NCBI RefSeq assembly: GCF_018130465.1
Contig: NZ_JAFCKJ010000002.1
Span: 1 to 64,000 of the forward strand
Reading direction: 5' to 3'
Length of the DNA stretch: 64,000 bases
Source of the DNA: Bradyrhizobium canariense
GTDB taxonomy: Bacteria > Pseudomonadota > Alphaproteobacteria > Rhizobiales > Xanthobacteraceae
Below the pieces are notes generated by a model, which did not search any database, was not told where the DNA came from, and was given only the letters and a program-made list of their open reading frames with translations. The position numbers were made by a program, and so were the translations under genes. Shown here in pieces: positions 1 through 7,389 of the stretch (the stretch's first letter is position 1; every line of letters starts with the position of its first letter).

Positions 1-739
1 CGCCCTCGACGGCGCCCTCCTCGGCGATCGACTTCTTCGGCGCGGGCTTTTCCTTGGGCGCCTTGGTCTCCTTGGCTGCGTCCTTCGCTACGTCCTTGGC
101 AACAGGCACCGGGGCTTCAGCGACAGGCGCGGGCTCAGCCTTGGCAATTGGCGCAGGCGTCGGGGCTTCGATCGCGGTTTCGCGGAAGGCGCGCTCGAGC
201 TCGTCGAGCGAGACTTCGCCCGGACGCAGCGGACGTTCCAGGGTCTGGTCAGCCAGCGTGCCCTGGCTGACAGGCGCAGCTTCAACGACGACAGATGCTT
301 CCGGCGCCAGCGGGGGAGATTCCGCAACGGGAGCAGCGGCGGCACCGGCGGCCATTGCCGCCATGCCCTGCTCGACCATCGCTTCCAGCTTCTCGATGAG
401 ATCGCGGTCGGTGCCCTCGGGCTCGGCTTCGGTCGCCTCCAGCCCGGCCAGAATTTCCTTGATGCGGTCGATCGAGGACAGGATCACCGTCACCGCCTGC
501 CCGGTCACCGGCATGCCGTCACGGAATTTGCCCATCAGCGTCTCGCCGGCATGCGCCAGCGCTTCCAGGCGCGGCAATCCGAGGAAGCCGCAGGTACCCT
601 TGATGGTGTGGACCAGGCGGAAGATGTTATCCAGGATCTTGGCGTTGTTCGGCTCCTGCTCGAACTTCACCAGCTGATTGTCAACGGTGTCCAGGCTCTC
701 GCTGGTTTCCGTCAAGAACTCCCGCAACAGATCATCCAT
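1..739 (-). CDS. cheA: Chemotaxis histidine kinase CheA, N-terminal part (cut by window edge)
   Basis: The protein opens with MDDLLREFLTETSESLD and an Hpt (P1) domain with the motif RLVHTIKGTCGFLG; His44 is the expected phosphorylation site. A P1 domain with this opening is typical of CheA, the kinase that passes signals from chemoreceptor arrays to CheY and CheB. After about residue 140 comes a low-complexity Ala/Pro/Glu/Lys linker, as found between P1 and P2 in long alphaproteobacterial CheA proteins. The dimerisation, ATPase and CheW-like domains lie beyond position 1 and cannot be checked. The start is the ATG at 737-739, matching family N-termini. A lone Hpt protein is a less likely reading because the linker continues to the edge. 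Confidence 0.88.
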   Translation of the reverse strand, partial: MDDLLREFLTETSESLDTVDNQLVKFEQEPNNAKILDNIFRLVHTIKGTCGFLGLPRLEALAHAGETLMGKFRDGMPVTGQAVTVILSSIDRIKEILAGLEATEAEPEGTDRDLIEKLEAMVEQGMAAMAAGAAAAPVAESPPLAPEASVVVEAAPVSQGTLADQTLERPLRPGEVSLDELERAFRETAIEAPTPAPIAKAEPAPVAEAPVPVAKDVAKDAAKETKAPKEKPAPKKSIAEEGAVEG

Positions 740-1168
740 GAGCTACGCCTTACTGACCTGGACCTCGACGCCCGAGCCCCGCTTGGCATGAACGGAAGCC
801 CTACCTTGGATCGTTAGACATCCCCTTTCACGGTCCCGTTAATTTCATCCTCCGTGCTAATACGGATATTGAAGACAAGTTTGCCGTTCGACCGTATGCG
901 ACAGCGTTTTTCGGCAAAACCGGCTCCACGCCGCAACGGCGAGAGGCGTTAGGTAAACGTGCCGATAACAGCGGGGCCAGACGCGCGGGAAAGCCCTGCT
1001 CGTGAAGGACGATATGCACGGCCTTTGCGGGATTGTAGCGAGCCGCCTGCAATCCGGGGCGTTCTCGCCACCGTCGCTTGGTGCCTTGCCGGGATTCGCA
1101 AGATCCGCGTCTTGCGGTAAACGAACGGTTACCCGCGTCCGCTGCGGCCGGTGCGGCCGGTGCGGCCG
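740..1168. other. Intergenic stretch without a supported gene
   Basis: This is the space between the cheA start and the end of the response regulator gene. Open frames on both strands here have no recognisable domain and no convincing ribosome binding site. It should hold the cheA promoter, but I could not pick one out. A short 9-bp tandem repeat lies at its end. Confidence 0.6.
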
Positions 1169-1169
1169 C
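1143..1169. repeat. Three tandem copies of a 9-bp GC-rich unit
   Basis: The unit TGCGGCCGG occurs at 1143-1151 and 1152-1160, and as TGCGGCCGC at 1161-1169, where it meets the stop codon of the response regulator gene. It is short and may simply be slippage in GC-rich DNA. Confidence 0.6.
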
Positions 1170-1651
1170 TAACCCAGGCGCGCGGTCGAGGCAAGGTCGC
1201 CGTCGGGACGGTGCTCCGCCAGACAATCGTTGATAGCGGCGAGCAGCGCGTGCGGCGTGAACGGCTTGCGCAGACAGCGCGCCGCACCGAGCTCCAGCGC
1301 CATCCGGAGGAAATCGGGGGCTGGCGAATTCAGATTTGCGAAAGCGTAACCGGACATCGCGATTAGCGGAACGGCCGGCGCCCGCTCGTGAAAGATCCGG
1401 ATCGATTCGAACCCGCGCATGTGCGGCATGAAGATATCGATGATCATCAGATCGAACTGTCCGTGTTCAAGGGCGCGAAGTCCGGCTTCCCCTCCTTCGG
1501 CGATCGTCACCCGAAAATTGTTGCGCTGGAGATAGACCTCGATGGCCATGCAAACCATCGGGTCGTCATCGACAACGAGAATATGGCGCAGACCTTCTGT
1601 CCCCGTTTGAGCTTCCCGTTTCGGCGATTCAATAATCGAACCGTGGGGCAC
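1169..1651 (-). CDS. Single-domain response regulator (receiver domain only)
   Basis: A receiver domain fills residues 23-150 and no output domain follows. The acidic pocket is present as VVDDDP (Asp28-30), the phosphorylation site is Asp72 in IIDIFMP, the conserved Ser is Ser100 in AMSG, and the conserved Lys is Lys129 in LRKPF, so it should be phosphorylatable. Such stand-alone receivers act as CheY-like or phosphorelay intermediates. The start is a GTG at 1649-1651, supported by a strong AAGGAG just upstream. It lies near a CheA gene and an Hpt gene, which makes a shared relay possible, but no partner can be named from the sequence. Confidence 0.88.
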   Translation of the reverse strand: MPHGSIIESPKREAQTGTEGLRHILVVDDDPMVCMAIEVYLQRNNFRVTIAEGGEAGLRALEHGQFDLMIIDIFMPHMRGFESIRIFHERAPAVPLIAMSGYAFANLNSPAPDFLRMALELGAARCLRKPFTPHALLAAINDCLAEHRPDGDLASTARLG

Positions 1652-2079
1652 GCCTTTCTCCTTTGCTCGAGAAATGAACGGAGACGAACGTCATTGGCGG
1701 AGCGGAGAAGACGATGGACGCGGAATCCGCGGCCACGCGGCGCCATGGTTCGAAGCAATGTTTGAGGACTGTCAGCACGCGTCCAACCAACGAGGGTGCG
1801 CGGGCCGACCGGCGTCCGACGGCAGCGCTGATGCAATGCTTCCAACTCACGAAAGCCCCCTTGCCGCTTTTACCTGCGCAACCCTCGCAGGACTGGCGCG
1901 CAGGCTCATGAGCGAATCAGCGTGCCATTCTTATTTCCGCCGCAAATGCGCCAGCCTGTCTGCCCCCCAACAGGTATATGGACGGCGGCACAACCTGTAT
2001 AATAGGCTTTAGTCGCCGCGCAACTGGATGACGAACAGGATGCGGGGCCGATCACACCGAACGTGCCGGATCGACCTGC
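1652..2079. other. Intergenic region between divergent regulator genes
   Basis: This gap separates the minus-strand response regulator from the plus-strand Crp/Fnr gene and must contain both promoters. An imperfect dyad ACAGGT (1970-1975) / ACCTGT (1993-1998) with an overlapping TATAAT (1998-2003) lies about 80 bp before the Crp/Fnr start. No matching -35 box is evident, so I do not call a promoter. Confidence 0.5.
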
Positions 2080-2790
2080 ATGACCGCGAACGGCCACCCG
2101 CCCAACCAGTTGCTGCAAATGCTCGACGCGGCCGATCTGAATCTGTTGCGCCCCCATCTCGCGACAGTCGAAATGGTCAGGGAATCTGTCTTAGGCGAGG
2201 CCGACGCCCCGGTGAGATATGTTTATTTCCCGCATGGCGGATCCGTATCGATCACGGTCGGCCTTTCCGAAGGACAGATGATTGAAATCGCGATGCTGGG
2301 CCGCGACGGCGTCGTAGGCGGCGGCGCAGCACTTGCCGACGGCATCGCACCGGCCGACGCCGTCGTGCTATTCCCCGGGACTGCGTCCATGCTCGAAATC
2401 GCGGCTTTTCGGACAGTCGCTGCGACAAGCGCGCCGTTTCGCAGCCTGATGGTCCGCCACGAGCAGGCTCTGCTCGCGCACGCGCAGCAGTCGCTGCTCT
2501 GCAATACGCTGCACACGGTCGAGGCGCGGCTAGCGCGCTGGCTCTTGCGGGCCCGCGATCTGTCCGACAGTGAAATTCTCCCGCTGACCCAAGAAACACT
2601 GGCGCAGATGATGGGCGTACGGCGCAACGCCGTTTCCCTGGTCGCGCATGCGCTCCAGCGCGCCGGCATCATTCACTACACCCGCGGCCAGATCGAGATC
2701 ATCGACTTGCGGGCGCTGGAAGCCACATCCTGCAAGTGCTATTGGGCGGTAAAGGCCAACCATTCGCGCCTGGTGGGGGTCCTGCGATGA
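2080..2790 (+). CDS. Crp/Fnr-family transcriptional regulator (first of a tandem pair)
   Basis: The 236 residues contain a cyclic-nucleotide-binding-type beta barrel (about 25-130), a dimerisation helix and a C-terminal winged helix (about 160-215) with the recognition region MGVRRNAVSLVAHALQRAG. The barrel lacks the cAMP-contacting RS/RT pair of true CRP and there is no N-terminal Fnr cysteine cluster, so the ligand is unknown. Two cysteines sit near the end (CKCYW). The next gene downstream is a clear paralogue with the same layout. The family normally controls respiration or stress genes, but a target cannot be inferred here. The ATG start agrees with the family length. Confidence 0.85.
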   Translation: MTANGHPPNQLLQMLDAADLNLLRPHLATVEMVRESVLGEADAPVRYVYFPHGGSVSITVGLSEGQMIEIAMLGRDGVVGGGAALADGIAPADAVVLFPGTASMLEIAAFRTVAATSAPFRSLMVRHEQALLAHAQQSLLCNTLHTVEARLARWLLRARDLSDSEILPLTQETLAQMMGVRRNAVSLVAHALQRAGIIHYTRGQIEIIDLRALEATSCKCYWAVKANHSRLVGVLR

Positions 2791-2969
2791 AGCGCGCGAC
2801 ATGATCATCCTGGATGCGGACGTGCGCCCGGCGTCGCAGCGGCGATCGCCGCGCTCGGACATCTTGTCCCAATTGCCAATATATCCCGACGTGAGCATGA
2901 TGGAACTTACCCGAACGGCGAGCAGTTTCGAGTGCTGCGACTCGCTGGTCCGGGAGACGGGAGGCTACT

Positions 2970-3677
2970 TTGGAAACGATGGTGCGTTCCTCCAACGGTT
3001 TCCTGTCCGCGCTGTCGGCAGACGATTATGAATTGATCCGCCCGCACCTGCGTACGGGCGATCTGCCGCATGATGCGGTGCTGGTCGAGACCGGCGAGAC
3101 GCTCAAGCGCGCCTACTTCCCCCATCGCGGCGTCATCTCGCTGGTGGTGGAGCTCGCCAGGGGCGAGCATGTGCAAGTCGCCATGATCGGCCGCGACAGC
3201 CTGCTCGGAACGCTCTCGACCATGGGCGATGCCTGCGCGCTGAACACGGCCATCGTGCTGGTTCCCGGCTCCGCCTCGATGATGGACCTCGACCGGCTGC
3301 GCGTCGCGGCCGAGCAGAGCGGCACCCTGCGGACGCTGCTCACGCGTCACGGGCTGGCGGTCTACGCCCAGGTCCAGCAGACCGCGGGCTGCAACGCCGC
3401 CCATCCGGTGGAGTCGCGGCTGTCGCGCTGCCTGTTGCACACCCATGACCTCTCCGGCGACTACCGGCTGCTGCTGACCCAGGAGACGATGGCGCAGATG
3501 ATCGGCGCCCGGCGGAACAGCGTGTCGCTGGTCGCCAATACCTTGCAGCAGGCCAATTTCATCCACTACAGCCGCGGACACATCCAGATCCTCAACCTGG
3601 ACGGCCTGCGCCAGACGGCGTGCGAATGCTACGCCACCGTGAAGGCGCAGTATGACCGGCTGCTCGGCCCGCGCTGA
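2970..3677 (+). CDS. Crp/Fnr-family transcriptional regulator (second of a tandem pair)
   Basis: This 235-residue protein is a paralogue of the preceding gene. The barrel region has YFPHRGVISLVVELARG and MIGRDSLLGT, and the winged helix has MIGARRNSVSLVANTLQQA. It also ends with a two-cysteine motif (CECYATVKA). There is no CRP-type cAMP pocket and no Fnr iron-sulphur cysteine set. A GGGAGG at 2959-2964 is well placed for the TTG at 2970; an in-frame ATG at 2979 is the alternative. The pair is separated by about 180 bp, so each gene may have its own promoter. It arose by duplication, but whether both bind the same DNA is unknown. Confidence 0.85.
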   Translation: METMVRSSNGFLSALSADDYELIRPHLRTGDLPHDAVLVETGETLKRAYFPHRGVISLVVELARGEHVQVAMIGRDSLLGTLSTMGDACALNTAIVLVPGSASMMDLDRLRVAAEQSGTLRTLLTRHGLAVYAQVQQTAGCNAAHPVESRLSRCLLHTHDLSGDYRLLLTQETMAQMIGARRNSVSLVANTLQQANFIHYSRGHIQILNLDGLRQTACECYATVKAQYDRLLGPR

Positions 3678-3835
3678 CCGGCGCCGCGGCGTGGTGAACC
3701 GGCGGCTAATTCCGGCCCGCAAACACGGATTGTCCTGCTACCGGAACTGAAATCCAGATGCCGTAGACACGGACGTGCCGCGCGCGCCGGAACGGGCCGC
3801 GCGGCAAACGAACCGTGATCAAGGCAGGCAAAACC

Positions 3836-4213
3836 ATGCTCGAAGTAACCGTCGCGTCTGCGCAGACAGCGCTTGATGCCGAGCCCGCGCGCGAGCCGGG
3901 CGCGTACCAGGCGCTGGTGCGCGAGATCGGCGAGGACGGTGCTTGTGAAGTGCGCGACGTGTTCTGGAGCGAGACCTGCGCCCGCCTGCAGCTGTTCCGC
4001 ACGCTCTCGCTCGCGCAGCACCACGGCAGGATCGCGCGCGAAGCGCATTCGCTGAAGAGCGCGGCCGGAACCTTCGGCTATGTCCGGCTCGCGGCGCTGG
4101 CGCTGCGGCTGGAGAAGACCGCGGAAGGGCTCGGCGACGCCGAATTTCGTGACCTCCTGGACCTGATGGAGGCCGCCTACGCCACCGCGCGCGCGCAGGA
4201 GCCGGAGGGCTAG
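3836..4213 (+). CDS. Stand-alone Hpt (histidine phosphotransfer) domain protein
   Basis: The protein is a single four-helix Hpt domain. The phospho-accepting motif is AREAHSLKSAAGTFGY, with His71 counted from the ATG at 3836. This ATG follows an AAGGCAGG with good spacing; a GTG at 3815 would add seven residues. Lone Hpt proteins shuttle phosphate between receiver domains in multistep relays. The single-domain receiver at 1169-1651 and the CheA P1 domain at the left edge are candidate neighbours for such traffic, but pairing is inference. The length of 125 residues is normal for the family. Confidence 0.85.
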   Translation: MLEVTVASAQTALDAEPAREPGAYQALVREIGEDGACEVRDVFWSETCARLQLFRTLSLAQHHGRIAREAHSLKSAAGTFGYVRLAALALRLEKTAEGLGDAEFRDLLDLMEAAYATARAQEPEG

Positions 4214-4220
4214 ATTCTCA

Positions 4221-4271
4221 CTTGACGCGTTTCTTCACGCGAACCGGTATCCACTTCGCTTGAAAACGCTC
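4221..4271. repeat. Probable dispersed intergenic repeat (TTGACGCG...GGTATCCACTTCGC type)
   Basis: The segment contains GACGCGTTTCTTCACGCG and ACCGGTATCCACTTCGC. I recall nearly identical intergenic copies in many Bradyrhizobium genomes, but no second copy is evident in this window, so the call rests on memory. Its function is unknown. Confidence 0.4.
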
Positions 4272-4295
4272 TAACCACTCACGCGTGCATCCCCG

Positions 4296-4309
4296 CCGTA
4301 CTTCTACGG
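4296..4309. promoter_or_regulatory. Perfect dyad CCGTA-N4-TACGG upstream of the small gene at 4374
   Basis: The 14-bp palindrome has half-sites CCGTA and TACGG around CTTC. It lies 65 bp before the start codon of the 82-residue gene. The same half-sites and spacing recur at 5377-5390 upstream of the LuxR-type gene. This is a plausible operator for a dimeric regulator, and the neighbouring LuxR-type protein is the obvious candidate. The binding protein is inferred, not shown. Confidence 0.45.
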
Positions 4310-4373
4310 TTTGGGATTTTCACAGATGGCTAATCATAGATAGCGATAGTGCCCGGAAACCAGGAGGGTTTCC

Positions 4374-4622
4374 ATGTTCACCTACGAGACCGCGGACCAG
4401 AAAGAAGTTCGTCGCTTCCGCATCGCACAATTCAACGGCCGGATGGCAACGGTAACCGCTGGCGAGGCGACGGTGACCGGCTTCGTGCGCTCGGTGCTGG
4501 AGCAGGAATCGAGCATGCCGCCACGCTGGACCATCACGATCATTCCCAATGCGACGAAGGAAGAGCTCAAGCCGCTGCGGCCCTCATCGCGCGCGCGTCC
4601 CTTCGCCGAAGATTATTTCTGA
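4374..4622 (+). CDS. Small conserved-looking protein of unknown function (82 aa)
   Basis: An AGGAGGG sits just upstream of the ATG at 4374, a strong translation signal. The protein is soluble and has no transmembrane segment or signal peptide. Its core, ATVTAGEATVTGFVRSVLEQ followed by WTITIIPN, looks like a small beta-rich fold. I do not recognise a family. A 14-bp dyad shared with the LuxR-type gene lies upstream, suggesting the two neighbours are regulated together. Confidence 0.7.
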   Translation: MFTYETADQKEVRRFRIAQFNGRMATVTAGEATVTGFVRSVLEQESSMPPRWTITIIPNATKEELKPLRPSSRARPFAEDYF

Positions 4623-4704
4623 GCGCGATCGGAGCCCCGGGTCTTTCTCGAGAGATGTTCACGCTTGGCCTTCGCCGCCGGCGGGCGGCCCGCCCCAAGA
4701 GCCT

Positions 4705-5328
4705 TCAGTCGATCGCGTGCAGCAGCGCCGCACGGACCAGGTCCGCCGTGTTGCGCGCACCGAGCTTCCGCATCGCTTCGGCGCGATGGCTCTCGAAGGT
4801 GCGCGGACTGATCTGCATCCGAAGCGCACCCTGCTTGTTCGAATAACCCTCGCTTATCAGCCTCAGCACCTCGCGCTCGCGCTTGGTCAGCCGCTTCTGG
4901 CCTGACAGGCCGACGATTTCGGCGCTCGGCACGCGCTGTGGCTGCGGCACGCGCGCGGCCTTCGATTCGGCGTCCTCGGCCCTGGCCGCGATCGACAGGC
5001 TACCCGTGTGAGAACCGGCAAGCTGCTTGACGAGGCCACAAACCCGCTCGGTCTGCACCAGCGCATTCTCCACCACCCGCTGCAGATAGGCACGGTCGCC
5101 CGTCACCGGCGCGAGCTGATCGCTGTGATGCTTGATCTCGCCCATGTAGAGCAGGAGCGCCGTGAGGGGGCCGTTGAGCTCGCGGGCGATCGCGGCGGCC
5201 ATTTCGTCGGCCGCCTTGGCACGGGCGGCATTCAGGCGGACGGGATCGAGCTCTTCAGTCGGAGCAGCGCTGCTTTCGTACCATTCCGACGGCCGCGAAT
5301 CAGTGGCCGTATCATTCTGTGACCCCAT
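4705..5328 (-). CDS. LuxR/FixJ-type regulator with a histidine-less kinase-like dimerisation region
   Basis: The C-terminal part (residues 146-203) is a clear LuxR-type helix-turn-helix (LTKREREVLRLISEGYSNKQ, then ISPRTFESHR). The N-terminal part has AAAIARELNGPLTALLLYMGEI, which closely resembles the DHp helix of FixL-like kinases (AHELNQPLTA), but Arg49 stands where the phosphorylated His should be. No ATPase domain and no receiver domain are present. The N-terminal half therefore probably serves for dimerisation or for binding a partner receiver or kinase rather than for catalysis. The ATG start at 5326-5328 gives 207 residues. The dyad at 5377-5390 lies about 50 bp upstream, suggesting autoregulation. 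Confidence 0.8.
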   Translation of the reverse strand: MGSQNDTATDSRPSEWYESSAAPTEELDPVRLNAARAKAADEMAAAIARELNGPLTALLLYMGEIKHHSDQLAPVTGDRAYLQRVVENALVQTERVCGLVKQLAGSHTGSLSIAARAEDAESKAARVPQPQRVPSAEIVGLSGQKRLTKREREVLRLISEGYSNKQGALRMQISPRTFESHRAEAMRKLGARNTADLVRAALLHAID

Positions 5329-5668
5329 GTCACTCGTTTAGCGGAACCCAGGGCGATCTGTGGTTAACTTTTTGCTCCGTAAGACTACGGTGATTTTGGC
5401 AGTTTTGCGCTAAAACCCCGGCACAGGCACACTTTATGCTTGAGTGGCATCGCCCTCCGACATGCTCAGGTTGATAAATCTGCCCAAATAATGGGCGGAA
5501 GGCCCAAAGCCTTCTTAACGATCACATCCGCGCCGGATACCTGCGGCCCCGGATTTTACGGATAAATTAACGGCGACTTGCTTCTCTATGTCGCAATTGA
5601 GAGCGCGCAAATGCCTCCATGCATTGGGCCGGTAGGCCTGCTGGAATCGTTGCGGAAGATTGCGTGCC
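5329..5668. other. Divergent intergenic region with a regulatory dyad
   Basis: The region separates the minus-strand LuxR-type gene from the plus-strand gene at 5669. Apart from the 14-bp dyad at 5377-5390 I see no open frame, RNA gene or clear promoter. Confidence 0.5.
5377..5390. promoter_or_regulatory. Perfect dyad CCGTA-N4-TACGG upstream of the LuxR-type gene
   Basis: The half-sites CCGTA and TACGG flank AGAC. The site lies 49-62 bp upstream of the LuxR-type start codon on the minus strand and matches the site at 4296-4309. Its position would suit autoregulation by the LuxR-type protein. Confidence 0.45.
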
Positions 5669-6832
5669 ATGAACGAGATCGACCAGCTATCGGACTTCTT
5701 GCAGAAGCTGACGCCGCTATCGCGCAGCTGCCTGCTCAGCGAGCTCGAACGGCTTGAGCTGTGCGGCATCGACATGCCGGGCGCGGCCGATATCCAGTCC
5801 AAGCTGCGGGCCGAATTTCGCAAGGACGGATCGAGCCAGGCGCGCGCCACCAGTCCCTCGCGCCATTTCTTCGCGCCGCTCGAGCTGCTTCTGATCGACG
5901 GCGCGCCCGAGCATGCCAATATGGGGCGTATCTCGCGCAACACCCTCACCCCGATCTGGGAGTGGATCTGCCGCGACCTGCTGCCGACCATGGCGCGCGA
6001 CTACATCAAGGCGATCAACGACCAGGTCGCCGCCAACAATCCGAAGGAAGTGCTGAAGATCGCATCGACCTTCCAGACCAAGGTCGTCAAGGTTCTCGAG
6101 AGCACCCTCGCATCAGCGGAGAGCACCGAGTTCGCGCGCGGCAAGCTCGCTCAATACACGGCGTCGCGCACCGCCTTCGACGACGTGAAGAAGATGCAAC
6201 AAGTGCTGCGCGCCGGCGCCGCGCTGCCGAAGTTCAACGAAAAACTGCCCGAGAAGATCGCGAAGTTCGACGACGGCCAGGTTGATCAGATCACCGCACG
6301 ATTGGACGCCTTCAAGAAGGCCCATCCCGAGGCACTGCCGTTCGCACTGACGCTGGTGGCGAGGCGGCTGAAGACGTTCTGGCAATTGGTGCGCCTTGCC
6401 ACCAAGGCCGCCGCGAGCAAGAGCGCCGCAGACGTCGCCGCCACGCCCTATGCCCGCGTCGTTCACATGGTGCTCGACCAGCTCGACGACAGGCGCCTCG
6501 CTTTGCGCATCGCACTCCGGCACAACCGGGTGCTGGTCGCGCGCGACCTGCTCGCCGAGATCTACGACACCGAATATGCGCTCAAGGTGCGGATCGACGG
6601 CATCGAGCATTGCGAATGGGGCATTCGCCTCCAGCAATTGATGGACGCGATCGCGGCGCTGGTGTCCGCCGAGGTGAGCCGCTTCCCCTCCAATGTCGGT
6701 CACATTCTCGGCTCGCGCCGGCTGCGCAGCCACGACACGCTCGGCGGAAAGCTGTCCTATCTGGCCTGGAAGGGACGCGATGTGATCGAGGACGGCGCGG
6801 CAGCGTTGCGCAAGCTGATCGGCCAAACCTGA
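5669..6832 (+). CDS. Conserved-looking protein of unknown function (387 aa)
   Basis: The protein starts MNEIDQLSDFLQKLTPLSR after a GGAAG, which favours the ATG at 5669 over the TTG at 5660. It is soluble and mostly alpha-helical, with no signal peptide and no membrane segment. An early helical part (about 1-70) is followed by a linker and a helical region that includes RDLLPTMARDYI and LASAESTEFARGKLAQY. I recognise no catalytic motif or named domain. The codon use is like that of the neighbouring core genes. It stands alone with long spacers on both sides, so context gives no role. Confidence 0.75.
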   Translation: MNEIDQLSDFLQKLTPLSRSCLLSELERLELCGIDMPGAADIQSKLRAEFRKDGSSQARATSPSRHFFAPLELLLIDGAPEHANMGRISRNTLTPIWEWICRDLLPTMARDYIKAINDQVAANNPKEVLKIASTFQTKVVKVLESTLASAESTEFARGKLAQYTASRTAFDDVKKMQQVLRAGAALPKFNEKLPEKIAKFDDGQVDQITARLDAFKKAHPEALPFALTLVARRLKTFWQLVRLATKAAASKSAADVAATPYARVVHMVLDQLDDRRLALRIALRHNRVLVARDLLAEIYDTEYALKVRIDGIEHCEWGIRLQQLMDAIAALVSAEVSRFPSNVGHILGSRRLRSHDTLGGKLSYLAWKGRDVIEDGAAALRKLIGQT

Positions 6833-7389
6833 TCCCGCGCTAATGCGCGCGCGGCAGGCACAGGAAGCGATCGAGAAATCGTCCTGACAGCACGAATCTG
6901 AACCACCAATACAGTATTCGCCGCGTCGTCATTGCTGCGATCCTCGACAGCCCACCACCGGCTGCTCAGAGCAATAGCGCAAGTGCAGCAATGTGCTTGT
7001 GATGTGCTTCACACGGGCGCCGTCGCCGCCGGACCCATTGTCGCAGAACCGTCACGAGCGAGGCCGCGAACATGCGCGCATCGCGCGAGAGCCACGAGCA
7101 ATTGAGGCGGCCGTTATTCAATTGGGCGAAGCGCGCGCGGCTTCGTCCAATTGCAGGACAGCGTGCGCGAATACCGCCGCGCTGCACGTCACGAAAATCT
7201 CCGGTGATTGCCGCACTCCCGCGCGCGACGCGCGGGCAGACGTAAAAACTTCTGCAACGAAGTCCGGACAATTTTAGACGTGATGGCCGCTTTAACGTTA
7301 CCCAGATAATCCAACAATCGGCTGAAGCCCTCCATATTTGAAACTGCTCACGTCGCTAACACACCGACACGGAACGGGAGTGGCTTGCG
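6833..7389. other. Long intergenic region with one strong hairpin
   Basis: More than 550 bp lack a supported gene. The main structure is the inverted repeat at 7119-7153. CAATTG also occurs at 7099, 7119 and 7148. The last 130 bp are AT-richer and probably hold the promoter of the EAL gene, though no consensus boxes stand out. Confidence 0.5.
7119..7153. repeat. 14-bp inverted repeat (hairpin) in a long intergenic region
   Basis: CAATTGGGCGAAGC (7119-7132) pairs with GCTTCGTCCAATTG (7140-7153) around a 7-nt GC loop, with a single G-T pair. No T-run follows on either strand, so it does not look like an ordinary terminator. It could be an operator, a protected RNA end or a small-RNA structure. 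Confidence 0.5.

Noticed and set aside
828-1226. 132-codon frame on the minus strand overlapping the response regulator end
   Set aside because: It overlaps the receiver gene, has no ribosome binding site and reads as Arg/Ala-rich noise.
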